A stretch of 64,000 nucleotides of DNA from Bursaphelenchus xylophilus (GCA_904066235.2 CAJFCV020000005.1:2778501-2842500), one strand, 5' to 3'. Positions 11,001 to 21,772 are shown, counted from the stretch's first letter. Notes: generated from the sequence alone by a model not told the origin. Numbers and translations: made by a program.

Positions 11001-14000
11001 CCGTGAACAACACTTCAGCTCTATGGAAAATGTATAAACGCTCGAGTACACGCATAATTGGGAGCTTGGACATAAAAATTGGAGGAGAAACGGGAAATTT
11101 TGTGTTATCTTAGGCAATTTGAAGTATTTTGAGAGATAATTTGGAGAGGAAATGATGTCTGAGGGAATGTAGATCATTTTTTAGAGTATTTGACATCGAA
11201 TAGTAAAGGTTGGGATCAAAAAATTGAAGATAATTTGAAAAAATTTATATTACTTTAGGTAAATTTTTAGAAAAAATGTTTCTAAAATGAACCTAGAATA
11301 CAGTTTACTGTCGTTTATGAAATTTTGCTGCAGGCAATTTGAACTTTTGCCTCAAAAAATCAAGGAACACGGCAAATTTATATTCTTTTACGTTATTTTT
11401 GGCTGTTTTTGACGTGTTTTTCGGAAGGATTTAGTAAAACAATACTATCAATCGCTCCCTCAAAGTGATTTATGATATTTGCCCTAAGGCACTGCCCGCT
11501 CTCATCATAGTTTTGCAGTTTGTCGCTCTTTTGAACTGCAGTTATTGATAGTCTCGGGAATTTGGCGAAACCCCTCGGCCCGTTATTAATTTCCTCGCGG
11601 TTTTTTGCCCCAGTTTTTACACTCCAACAACCCTCCGACTGAATTGCATATGAATTTTAATCGGAATTTTATCAGCCAACGGGAAAGTCGGCGACTTTCC
11701 GCGATAAGCCCGGAGGGGAAAATAACAAAACTGTTTTGTACACAAGATATTTATGATTCGAAAAGGGCATTATGAGCAGTTGGGGAGGTAAGGAAGGGAG
11801 GAGGTTTGAAAAAAGTTGGAAAAATTTGTTCTTGAGTGAAAATGTCGTTAAAATATCTTAAATACGGTAATGCATCAATTGAAAAGTGGTTTGCTGGCAT
11901 TTACAGTGGCGGACCTGATCCAGTGGCAAAAAAACGTATCATTTTGCATCCGGGAAGTATCAAAAAATGTGGCAAAATACCTCCCTCTCCAACTAGAGTT
12001 TTTTCACTTGGAGAGGGAGGTATTTTGCTACATTTTTGATACTTCCCGGATCCAAAATGATACTCTCTTTGCCACTGAGTCAGGTCCGTCACTGTAGCAG
12101 CCAGCAAACCGCTTTTCAATTGAAGCATTCTCGTATTTTAAGTATTTTAACGACATTTTCAATCAAGAACAGATTTTTCCACTTTTTTCAAATTTCATAT
12201 GCCGGAAAAGGAGAAAAAAATAACGGAAAACTGCAAAGAAACGGAAAATTTTGGCATAACTCAACTTCTTCACCATTTTTTTGCTTGAAAAATTAAATTT
12301 CGGTCCTAAAATACGACGTAAATTATACGACCATCCGTTTCAGACTCGAGCATTTACACCCCGAATGGGACGGGCCTTCGTTCCATCCTCAAAAAGCCCA
12401 AAATCTTGCCGCCGGGCATGGGAAACACGCTGGTGCTGGCGGGCCAGACCCTCAAGCGAAGCGATCGCCGCTTCGTGCTGGCCCGCTCCGTCTCCGAATG
12501 CCACGATGAGAGCTTCAGATTGGACATGTCCTTCGAGCAGATCAGCCTGGACGAACTGGTCTCCATGGAGGATTTGAGCACTCCGAATTCGCCTCTGAGC
12601 GTCTGCGATGAATCGGAGGAGTTCGAGAATAGCAGTGAACAGGATAACGGGGAGGTGAAGGGTAAGATTTTTTTGATACTCGGGATTTTTTGAAATTTTT
12701 TACGATTTTTGGGATATTTTGGACGTTTTTTGCCGAAAAATTTCAAAAAGTTGCACTTTACCTATAATTTTTTGACTATATTTTGAACCTAGAGCTATTT
12801 ACAAATATTTGCGGGCTATTTTATGTCTTTAACTTCAATATTTCCCCCAGAATCAACTATATTTCCATGTTTTACAAGGAAAGTACTTCTATGGGGTGTG
12901 GAATTACCGGTCGAGATATATATCAAAAAATTCGCAAAAATTTTCTGATTCAGAATATATATAAATTAGCTGCCTAATTTTGGTTTAATGACATGTTTTT
13001 GTCCTCAGAAGTTTTCTCGCGACACCATGCAAGTGTCTTTTTGACCGTGTTTTTACCAATAAAAAAATTTTGTTTTATGCTAAACTAAATTCTAAGGCCA
13101 TGACAAGCCTTAAAATATCAAATTGGATTACAACTACACCTTAAAAGTAGTTCCAACGTAAAAAATGGGTTCTAATGTGGCAAAAAGAACCGAACCCGTT
13201 TCCCTCGGATTTCCAACCCAGCGCTCTAACCACTCGGCCACACCGCTCTCTTCCGAAGGAAGAGACCGAGCGCGCTTTTGTTGCCGCAGATTTTTTTCCT
13301 CGAGAAAAAGATTTATTGAAAAAACTCGCTGATAGACCAAAATTAGGCAGCTAATTTATATATGTTCTGAATCAGAAAATTTTTGCGAATTTTTTGATAT
13401 ATATCTCGACCGGTAATTCCACACCCCATAGAAGTACTTTCCTTGTTAGATCAAAAACCCCGCGTGAAAAGGGTCAGCTTCAATGAACTGGTCCAGGCTC
13501 GGGTTTACCGCTCCAGCTCTTCGATCCTGGCCTCCAAGAATCGTCAGGAACGCCGTCAGCAGAAGCGGCAAAGCGTTCCGCGCCGCAGAACCGACTCCGA
13601 TGGAGCCAGCGAAGAAGAACAGAAGGCTCCAAAACAGTCCAAGAAGAGCGATGAGGAATTCGTCGCACCTTTGGCTGGCTCAGAAGGCGAAGGTAAGGAG
13701 TGTTTGAGGAGTTGGATTAGCTGATTTGGGATAAATTGACAGGGGAAGTACTTCAAGTGTGACGCTCAGATTTTCTTTAAATTTTGCACACACATCGGGT
13801 ATGGACTAGATATCAATTCCTGAAAGTTTTAGCTCGCGCTTTGCGGGCGCCGCCGAGATATTGAACGATTTTTGCCGCTGAGAGAGCACGCTCAACGTGG
13901 AGAGCGGTCAGAGAGAAAAGCGCTTTTTGGCCATAACTTTGGCAGTTTCGTGCGGAAAAATTTGATTTTTTGTAGAAACATTATTCTTTACGGTTGAAAT

Positions 14001-14559
14001 AGGCATGAAACTTTTCGTGCCGAAATTCGGCAAAAAGTCCCAAATTTTCGCCGACTTTCGATCTAAAAATCTCGGTTGTTTCTGCAAAACGCGAGCTAGG
14101 ATTCCCGCATATATCTTAGAAAAAATTATTCTAAATTTGTGCCAAGTTTCATCAAAATCTGAGCGTCACACTTCAAGTACTTCCCTTGTGAGTTGATTTT
14201 GGGCGAAATTTCGATATTGTACACGGTGAGGTGGACATTTTGCGATATAATTTGATGGTAGATGGAAGTTATCTGCTGAAATTTGAAATGGGGTTAGGTG
14301 AGGGTATGCAGAACGATTTAGAATAGCTGGAACATAATGCCAATAACTTTTGAGTTTTCGTGGTGGGGCCCAAATTCCTTATAGATGAAACTCGCAAATT
14401 GACCAAATTTGACCGCAAAATGTTTCAGCTGATCTCACCCAACGCCGCGACAGTGGAATCGAGGAGGAGGACTCGGAGAAGACGCTCACCGCCCCACCCA
14501 AGCAACTCCATCGCCTTCTGTCGCGCGACTCGGCCCTCGGCGAAGACCTGGAGCCCTAA
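8007..14559 (+). CDS. Disordered regulatory protein with RVSF and RFTV docking motifs (5 exons)
   Basis: Exons 8007-8150, 9978-10350, 12344-12661, 13450-13692 and 14429-14559 join in frame (phases 0,1,1,1) to give 402 residues. The first ATG directly follows TTGCAG, so this may be a trans-splice site, or upstream coding exons may exist. I do not recognise the family. Visible motifs are GRFTV at residues 57-61 (RFxV, the docking motif read by SPAK/OSR1-type kinase tails), LRSILKK at 184-190, KRVSF at 285-289 (a textbook RVxF PP1-docking motif), two similar ARS(A/V)SEC sites (basophilic-kinase type) and a C-terminal RRDSGIEEEDS that resembles a DSG phosphodegron. There is no signal peptide or membrane segment. 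Ser, Arg and Glu are abundant, so the protein is probably unstructured. The introns are stuffed with foldback elements. Inference: a phosphorylation-controlled PP1 partner. AATAAA at 15007 is a plausible poly(A) signal. Confidence 0.72.
8456..8974. mobile_element. Foldback element, family B (CAAGGAAAGTNCTTCTATGG ends)
   Basis: Lies in intron 1 of the RVSF-motif gene. The left end starts CAAGGAAAGTGCTTCTATGG and the inverted right end finishes AAGTACTTTCCTTG. The arms are about 240 bp and include TTCTGATTCAGAA-like inner palindromes and a segment with GCATCTT.ACAAGCC. No open frame of note. Related copies are at 12.9, 29.0, 41.6 and 46.8 kb. Confidence 0.8.
9318..9902. mobile_element. Foldback element, family C with GACGATTGGGGAAACC arms
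   Basis: Also in intron 1. Outer ends are inverted: AACCTAATGACCCATTGCG on the left and CGCAATGGGTCATTAGGTT on the right. Next inside come TAGACGGTCTGTCCGC and its inverse, then the GACGATTGGGGAAACCGAAAA block and the GAGGGTGCTGATTTCGAAAAT core. The right arm sits just before the acceptor of exon 2 (9977). Confidence 0.78.
10412..10478 (+). ncRNA. tRNA-derived SINE-like sequence in an intron
   Basis: Contains a Pol III A-box-like TAGTGTAGTGG followed, about 40 bp later, by a B-box-like GTTCGATTCC. Spacing and order match a tRNA body, but stem pairing is imperfect and no clean anticodon arm is visible. I read it as a tRNA-derived repeat, not a functional tRNA. It lies in intron 2 of the RVSF-motif gene. 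Confidence 0.5.
11830..12165. mobile_element. Family A foldback MITE centred inside a longer palindrome
   Basis: The MITE proper runs 11904-12094, flanked by TA on both sides (CAGTGGCGGACCTGATCC at the left, its inverse at the right). It sits at the centre of another inverted repeat: TTCTTGAGTGAAAATGTCG and TCAATTGAAAAG.GGTTTGCTGG on the left are mirrored to the right, ending about 12165. Located in intron 2 of the RVSF-motif gene. Confidence 0.75.
12875..13445. mobile_element. Family B foldback element with tRNA-Ser-like core
   Basis: Left end CAAGGAAAGTACTTCTATGG, inverted right end finishing CTTTCCTTG at 13445. It fills most of intron 2-3 of the RVSF-motif gene and ends four bases before the acceptor TTAG, so exon 4 follows it almost directly. 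A near-identical copy lies at 46806-47376. The centre holds a tRNA-like sequence (see the separate entry). Confidence 0.82.
13178..13247 (-). ncRNA. tRNA-Ser-like pseudogene inside a foldback element
   Basis: On minus: a GCGGTG/TGGCCGAGTGGTTAGAGC D-arm with a perfect A-box, an anticodon-like loop TTGGAAA (GGA, which would be Ser), then GGGTTCGGTTC as T-loop and B-box. The T-stem and acceptor stem pair badly, so it is probably a dead or repurposed tRNA sequence. Confidence 0.6.
13740..14190. mobile_element. Foldback element, family D (GGGGAAGTACTTCAAGTGTG)
   Basis: Left end AGGGGAAGTACTTCAAGTGT with GACGCTCAGATTTT; the right end is the inverse, AAAATCTGAGCGTCACACTT then CAAGTACTTCCC. The inside is a diverged inverted repeat. 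A second copy is at 52398-52866. It lies in the last intron of the RVSF-motif gene. Confidence 0.72.
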
Positions 14560-16000
14560 ATTAGGAACCCCGCACACAATTTGTTTCCCCCCTCTCCCCC
14601 CGTGTTCGTTGTTGTTGGACGTGGCAATTTCGTAGGCCAAGACAATTCATGCAATCCCTTTGTATATTAATGTATATTACTTTTGTTGATCCTGTACATA
14701 ATTGATCTTAATGCTTATTACGGTTATCTTGTCGGAGCTTTGGATTTGGTCTGATTTTGATTATTATTGGGTATTTTTGTCAAAAAATGGTCTACTTGCT
14801 AAAATACGACAAAAATTCGAAAAAAATCCCAAAATTTGGTCAAAATTTGATCAGAATCCGAGATTTCCGCAGTTTTCTTTTGTAAAACGGTTAGATTTTC
14901 GTATGAAACGGTTCTCTCTCCCATTCTTATGCTGTCTATTCTCCTGTTTCGTTTCTTATTAGGTCCTGTTTAAGAGTAATTTGTCTTTATTTTGGTGTAA
15001 TGTCTAAATAAAGTCTAATTCCACCCCGAAAGTCTTGTCTTGACTCCTTTCCGAGACACTTCAAGTCATCCCGCAGACGATTTATAGGTGATGGTGGTAG
15101 AAATTTTAGATATATTAGTACAAATCACAAATTTTTGGGTAAAATCCGCATTTTCCCTCGAGTTTTTGGTAAATTTTCTAGTTTTATCGCTAAATTACGG
15201 TAATTTTTGTAACGAGTAACCATCGTAGACTAACGTAGAGCAACCAAGAGCACTGTAGAGTGCTTGCGAAGTGCTGTAGACACAGTCATCATTTAATTTT
15301 TACCTTCAAAGACACATTATCATAGATATATAAATGGAGAACCGAATAGATGTATATAGCTGTAGATATGACCCCACATGTACAAATACGAAACGAGGTC
15401 GCCTCCCCATACGGTAATTCGTAGGCACATATTGTTTTTACTTTAAATTTCTCTCAACGAGTAATGGCTTCGGGCCGTAGAAAAAATCCCAATTTGCACT
15501 GTCTAATGATCTTATCGGTAATTCTTTTTTTTCTTTGTTTGACACCACGGTTGGTACAGCTGGAATTGTGAGAATTGTTGTCTTGGAATTTTGCAATTCG
15601 TTTTTTTCTGCGATTTTTGACCGAAAATTGGAGGTTTTTTTCGAAAAATCCAAATTTTCGAGGTAAAATACGGTCTGGAATTTAACTACATGAAATTTCA
15701 AATGATTTACTATAAAAATTCTCTCAAATTTCCTTCAGAAATTGCAGAAAAATCGCGAATTTCCCCAAAATTTTTCCATTTTTTGCCAACTCCGACCTGA
15801 AGATTCAAATTTATTCGAATGATTCCTAATGCTCGTGCTATTTGCTGTCCAAAAAACCCCTCTCTTTGTTATTGTTAAATTTAATAATATTACCGGCTAA
15901 TTCTAATAATTCAGAATATTTTCCGGATATTTTGAAGAAAAAAAACGATTTAAATAAATGGTTGAAACATTAAACTTGGAGTGTTTTTCCACTTACTAAC
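14560..16000. other. 3' flank and intergenic DNA
   Basis: Contains the likely 3' UTR of the RVSF-motif gene up to AATAAA at 15007-15012. A short block of GTAGA/CTGTAGA repeats lies at 15200-15275. I see no further gene. Confidence 0.45.
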
Positions 16001-16902
16001 AAGGGATCGGCAAAAGCTCGCATCCTGGTTTTTTCTTGAAACATATACCATTTGAAAGAGTGTAAAAAACTGGTCTAGGATCACCTTTTATTAGCTGCTA
16101 TTTTTGCTTTACGCCCTAGCTAGCGAGCATTTTTTAAAAAATCCTAGTTGGATTTCACGACTCTTTGCTGCTGAGGGGCTAAAGAGATTGAAGAATTTAT
16201 TTTCATATGTCTCATAGTACCTATGACGTCCAACGCTTCACCCTATGCCAAAAAATAAATACTTTTTTCCGACCTTGAGATACCCAAGTCGATGCTCACA
16301 ACGTGTGATCACGCGATCTTTTAGGTCGTGTAACCCAATGCAACATAGCGGGTAGAAAACATGTAAACCGTTTTCAGACTCAATTTTCACGTACTTTCGG
16401 TTACCCGGCTTTACTCTTAAAAATCTGGAAGTCGTGGAAAGTTTCAGCCATAGAAGATACCCACTAGTTGCCACTTCAAGGGCAAGGACTACAAATTCGA
16501 AAGAATAAAAAAATCTCCGTTTTTTTTTAAAAAACGGCTCTCATTATACCACAAATATCCTCGGAACTCAAACACCACTTCCAGACCTTACTTGGTTTGT
16601 AATATTGAAAAAAAGAAAAAAAAGTCAAAAGAGGTTTCGAACCCGGTCCGCAGGTTCGCCTCGTTCAGCGCCTTACCCCACTAGGCCACCGAAGCACTGC
16701 TGCGCTCTGCTTTGGAAACCGTTCAGATTTGTTTCCTCGGAAAAAGGGTGAGATAAGCCTAGAACTAAAGAGTGCTCTCTAGCTAAGGCGTAGAGCAAAA
16801 ATAGCAGCCAATAAAATGTGATCCTAGACCAGTTTTTTACGCTCTTTCAAATGGTGTATGTCTCAAGAAAAAACCAGGGTGCGCGGTTTTGCACATCCCT
16901 CG
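16001..16902. mobile_element. Foldback element, family E, with tRNA-like core
   Basis: Long inverted arms: CTGGTCTAGGATCAC and TTTGAAAGAGTGTAAAAAAC on the left are mirrored by GTGATCCTAGACCAG and TACGCTCTTTCAAATGGTGT on the right. The ends are AAGGGATCGGCAAAAGC and an inverted, slightly diverged GCACATCCCTCG. A tRNA-like sequence lies in the loop. Confidence 0.75.
16628..16697 (-). ncRNA. tRNA-like sequence inside a foldback element
   Basis: On minus: GGTGGCCTAGTGGGGTAAGGC (good A-box and D-arm) followed by CCGGGTTCGAAACCTC (perfect B-box core GGTTCGAAACC). The anticodon region CTGAACGAGGCG does not fold into a clean 5-bp stem. Probably a tRNA-derived Pol III module. Confidence 0.55.
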
Positions 16903-16928
16903 TAAGAGCCATTTTGAACCGAAAGTTA

Positions 16929-17556
16929 CAGTGGGGGACCTGATCCAGTGGCAAAAAACGTACCATTTTGCATCCGGGAAGGATCAAAAATGTGGCAAAA
17001 TGCTTCCCTCTCCAAGTGAAAAAACTTCGTTTTGAAGGGCTCCCTCACAAAAAAGAACGGGCGCGCTTTTGAATCTGAGTTTTTTTAACTTGGAGAGGGA
17101 GGTATTTTGCCATATTTTTTAATGCTTCCTGGATGCAAAATGGTACGTGTTTTACTGTTTACAATGGTGGGTTATAGTTGCTAGTGAATTACAGACGAGT
17201 TTGAGGCTTGTCAAGATACCAATGTAAGCTTGCGCTGCGGAGAAAAAACTGCTGTTTTTGTGTCGAAAATTTAACATGCATTTGATACGTAGCACATACA
17301 ATGACGGACCAGATCCACCGGCAAAAAGCGTACCATTTTGCATCCGGGAAGTAAAAAATGTGGCAAAAGGCCTCCCTCTCCAAATGAAAAAACTTCGTTT
17401 TGAAGCGCGCACTTTTTCTCTCGCACTTTTTCTCTCACAAAAAGAGTTTTTGAAATCTGAGTTTATTCCCTTGGAGAGGGAAGCATTTTGCCACATTTTT
17501 GATACTTCCCGGATGCAAAATTTTACGTTTTCTGCCACTGGATCAGGTCCCCCACT
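16929..17556. mobile_element. Two adjacent family A foldback MITEs, the first with a broken right end
   Basis: The first copy begins TACAGTGGGGGACCTGATCC and has a right arm that stops near 17155 before its expected GGATCAGG end. The second runs about 17300-17556 and ends GGATCAGGTCCCCCACTGTA. The end sequence GTGGGGGACC is shared between the outer left and outer right termini. The interval between them (17160-17300) is non-repetitive. Confidence 0.7.
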
Positions 17557-17888
17557 GTAAGAGCCATTTCGAACTGCAAATTAAATAATTCACATGCTCT
17601 TGGATTTAAATCCACAAAAAATAAACCAAAAACTGAATAATTAGGGTTTATACTACATAAATTATAATTAAAGGTGGCGAATTTAATGTAAAACTAAAGT
17701 AAAAAACACTTAAATATAACAAACAGCAAGGACAATCAATAAAGATCCGCAAAAACGCCTTTTCCTTATTCCAGCCATCAATTTTCCAAGAGAAATCAGA
17801 CAATTTCCCAAATTTTATACCTAAAATCCAACTTTTTGCCTATAACTTGTTTGTTATATCGAAACAAAACCAAATAACCCTTCCCAAA
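17557..17888. other. AT-rich intergenic stretch downstream of the MRG gene
   Basis: Probable 3' flank of the MRG homologue on minus. No clear poly(A) signal or gene was identified. Confidence 0.4.
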
Positions 17889-20800
17889 CTACTTCGTAAC
17901 CATTTCCACATAATCAGTTTCGAGATTCACAAAGTCTTCCATGTTTTTGGATAGGAAAACCATGAAATCTTGAGCCGTCGCCAGACCAAGTTCCAAGCTG
18001 TTCGGAGAGGCGCTCAATTGTGGGATATAATCCATAAATCTGGCCATCATTCGTAGTAAATGCACAGCGCCGTAGTAACTGCTGAATTTCGGGGGTTCCT
18101 GGAAGCAAAAATCAGGATTTCAAAACGTCATTTGTGTGTCTAAACTATATCAAGTACAATATAAAAATAACCTACTTCTTCAATTTCGCTGGCTTGAGAT
18201 TGTGAGGATTCGCTTTCCGATCGCTTTCGACGGTTCTTTTTCTCCGCGGATCGGACTTCTTTAGCGGCGAGGATAACGGTAAGACGGCGGTCATGCTCCT
18301 GAAAAATGGGCAGGTAAGCGATAAATATGGTATATATTGTTAAAATACAGTGGGGGACCTGATAGAGTGGCAAAAAACGTACCGTTTTGCATCCAGGAAG
18401 CATAAAAAATGTGGCAAAATACCTCCCTCACCAAGTGAAAAACTCAGATTTCAAAAGCCTGCTCTTTTTGTGAGGAAAAAAGGTGGGCCCTTCAAAACTA
18501 AGTTTTTTCACTTGGAGAGGGAAGCATTTTGCCACGTTTTTAATGCTTCCCGGATGCAAAATGGTACGTTTTTTGCCACTGGATCAGGTCTGTCACTGTA
18601 CGTCTAGACTAAATATAAAGTCTTAACACGAAAAAACATCAGTAAAGATTCGGCATAAAAATTATACAAAAATGGAACTATTTTTTGTTGTCCGCATTTC
18701 GTCTTTTCGCTGTCCGCAAATCGACTTCTCACTGTCCGCAATTGAGAATTTTTTTCTGTCCGCACTTCTACTGTCCGCAAATAAAATTTTTGATGTCCGC
18801 ATTCAAAACAACTTGTTCTAAGCACCTGGCAAGGCCTTTTCTCGATACTTCTGACTGCCACATTACACTTGACATCAATATTATTCAAAATTCGAGGTGT
18901 GATGTTGCACTTGATACCAATAATATTCAAAAGTTAGGGCTGTGATATTGCAGTGGGTATCAATATTATTTAAAATTAAGGTTGCCATATTGCACTTGAT
19001 ATCAATAATATTCAAAATTGGGATGTGATCTTGCATACTACTGTAATGTGATTTACAGGATTTTTAGAGCATGTCTGGTAATTTTTGGGGCCAATGGTGC
19101 CCCTCTCTTTTTTTTAACAAAATTTTTTTATTTGCGGACAGTGAGAATCTCCGTGACTTTTCACTGTCCGCAAATAAAAAAATTTTGTTAAAAAAAAAGA
19201 GAGGGGCACCATTGGCCCCAAAAATGAACAGACATGCTCTAAAAATCCTGTAAATCACATTCCAGAATCATCTTGGCCTAAAACCGCCCCAAACATGACC
19301 ATTTGGCCAAGAATTTCATTTGCGGACAGTGAAAAGTCACGGAGATTCTCACTGTCCGCAAATAAAAAAATTTTGTTAAAAAAAAGAGAGGGGCACCATT
19401 GGCCCCAAAAATTACCAGACATGCTCTAAAAATCCTGTAAATCACATTTCAGTAGTATCTCAGTCCAATCCCACCCCAAACATAATATTGATACCCACTG
19501 CAATATCACAGCCCTAACTTTTGAATATTATTGGTATCAAGTGCAACATCACACCTCGAATTTTGAATAATATTGATGTCAAGTGTAATGTGGCAGTCAG
19601 AAGTATCGAGAAAAGGCCTTGCCAGGTGCTTAGAACAAGTTGTTTTGAATGCGGACATCAAAAATTTTATTTGCGGACAGTAGAAGTGCGGACAGAAAAA
19701 AATTCTCAATTGCGGACAGTGAGAAGTCGATTTGCGGACAGCGAAAAGAATGAATGCGGACAGTGAAAAGCTCGTCCTACAAAAATTATATTACCCATGA
19801 CATTTTTCGGAAAAAAAATTTTTTAATTTATTTTTTTTAGTTTCTGAACCACAAGATCATACGCTAAAATATCTAATTGACACTATTTTTCGGCCGTACA
19901 AGAAAAAATTTTAAAATAAACTTCCAAAAATTATCTTATCCATGACAATTTTTAATGAAAAAAATAAATAAATTTTTTATGTCTCAGCCAATTTGTATAC
20001 CTCCAAATTACTTTATAGTACCTTTTCTCACTCTCTAAAACCCATATTCCACTCAAATCGTCAAAAAATTCCGTTACTCACACCTAAATTTCAAAAAATT
20101 CCAAAAAATCTCGAAAATCCTCACCTTTTTCTCCGGTCCGTATAATAAACTAGTCTTCAGGATATGATTAAAAAGGTCCTTGATGAAATACGCGATATGT
20201 TTTTGCATTTCGGCCGTAGTGTGCTCTAATGTGACAACATTATCGTATTCGATGAACATATCCGCGTTGACATGCTGACTTTCATTATTGATCTTCTCCA
20301 CATACAAATCAACGATATGGTCGACGGTGTATTCTTCGGGGACCTTCACCATGAAGCCTTCGAGGATCTTTCGTTTATCCGTGACCAGGACTTCCACCAG
20401 GTTTGGCGGGGGCTGGGTGAAGATGGTAACGACGTCGCCATCCAATTTGTTTGAGTCGGATCTGAAATAAAAATGGTAAAATATGACTCTAAAATCATTG
20501 GCTCGCATATTTAGAGCACTCTCAGGAAGCTCTACATGCCTAACACCACTTTTTTCAAATTTTTATATTGTACTAGACATCTGATATAGAAAGGCTCATT
20601 TCAACCGAAAAATCTCGTTTACTCTGATCGAAATAGCCCTAATTAGACAGCTCCTACAACATACTAACTTTTGATATACATCATTACAGAAAACACACAT
20701 GAAATTCGATATTTTCCCCCAAAAATTCGAAAAAATCACCATTTTTGACCCAAAATGTAAAAAAATCATTTTTTTCCTTTTCAAATCCAAATTCAACCTT

Positions 20801-21535
20801 CCATTACAGTAATCCCTACCTTCTAGGCTTTGGTGCTTTTCTCGGAGGGATATTTTCGGAGCTCTGATAGCTTCCAGCACGATGCTTTCGACGAAAATCC
20901 GGAGTCGTCGACCTTGAAGAAGTGGCAGTTCCAGGGAAATCGAGGCCGGAGCCGGCTTGAGACGTTGCTGGAGTGCCAGTCCGATCGCGTTCGGCTCTTT
21001 CGCGGTCTCGACGAGCCCGCTTTCTGCTTGAATTTTGCATTGCAGTACGTTGAGCTTCCTGAAAATGAAAAAGTAGGATAAAAATCGGGTTCTTCGGGGA
21101 AAAAATCGTTGTTAACCCAAAAAATATGGTACTAATGGGCGTAATTCGCTTTCCAAATCACATCAAAATCCTCAATCAATCCATCTTCAACTTACTTTAG
21201 CTTCCGCAGCCGACGAATCTGAATAAAAATTGAAGCGGAAAGGTACATCATCGTATGTAACGTCCTCATCATATCGTTTGTTCCAGCCCTAAAGACAAAA
21301 TCAACAATTTCAAAAAAAAACTTACCTGATAATGGACTCGGAATGACGGGGGATCCTTTGATTCATCAATAATTTTGGCTTCATAATGGATGGCGCTGGC
21401 GACATGAAGACATAAAATCTTCTCGCCAACACTAAAATTCTCAGCAACAACCTTCCTCTCCTTCTTCACTGGCTTCGGGGTTACCTTTTGAGAGGCAAAT
21501 GCATCTTTGGGAGGGGGCCGGCGACTCGGCGCCAT
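17889..21535 (-). CDS. mrg-1: MRG15/MRG-1 chromodomain-MRG chromatin protein (6 exons)
   Basis: Exons in order: 21535-21326, 21288-21196, 21058-20820, 20461-20125, 18298-18176 and 18098-17889. All junctions keep frame, giving 403 residues. The chromodomain lies at about 32-85 (EKILCLH, YEAKIID, FRVHYQGWNKRYDEDV), followed by a basic/serine linker (101-180) and an MRG domain (about 182-403) with DLYVEKIN, LFNHILKTSLLYGPE and YYGAVHLLRMMARFMDYIP. Family members bind H3K36me and act in NuA4/Tip60 and Sin3-type complexes; in C. elegans MRG-1 supports germline chromatin and pairing. Oddities: the usual NWDEW of the aromatic cage reads RYDED here, and a charged Ser/Glu-rich insert replaces the segment before YYGA. 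The 1.8-kb intron 4 holds a MITE and a long palindrome. TTTAGGTTCAG just before the ATG may be a trans-splice acceptor. Family assignment is firm; exon edges are by eye. Confidence 0.9.
18348..18598. mobile_element. Family A foldback MITE in intron 4 of the MRG gene
   Basis: Starts CAGTGGGGGACCTGATAGAG after TA and ends GGATCAGGTCTGTCACTG before TA. The arms are inverted copies of about 100 bp around an Arg/Lys-free loop. Confidence 0.82.
18690..19775. repeat. Large compound palindrome with GCGGACAG repeats
   Basis: Outer arms 18690-19060 and 19430-19775 are near-exact inverted copies. They contain CTGTCCGCAAAT units spaced 20-45 bp (inverse: TTTGCGGACAG), followed by four tandem units of about 44 bp around TTGCACTTGATATCAATAAT. 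The inner part (19063-19440) is a second palindrome with GGGGCCAATGGTGCCCC, again bearing GCGGACAGTGA. It sits within an intron of the MRG gene and has no coding capacity; the same short peptide reads from both strands. Confidence 0.8.
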
Positions 21536-21772
21536 CTGAACCTAAAGTAATATAAAATTTATATTTTTTCTGAAAAAAATCTATCTAGAATAAACGAGTA
21601 CACTCTGTGAAAACAAAAAAACAACAAATATTACATAAGTCTGATGACATATCAAAAATATGACATAAAAATTATCAAGTATCTAAAGTAATATAAATTT
21701 ATTCTCGGAAATTTTATAAATACCCATAATTCGAATAAAATTACTACAAACTATTCAAAACGAAATAAAACT

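Noticed and set aside
13178..13247. Functional tRNA-Ser gene
   Set aside because: A- and B-boxes are good, but acceptor and T stems fail to pair, and copies lie inside mobile elements.
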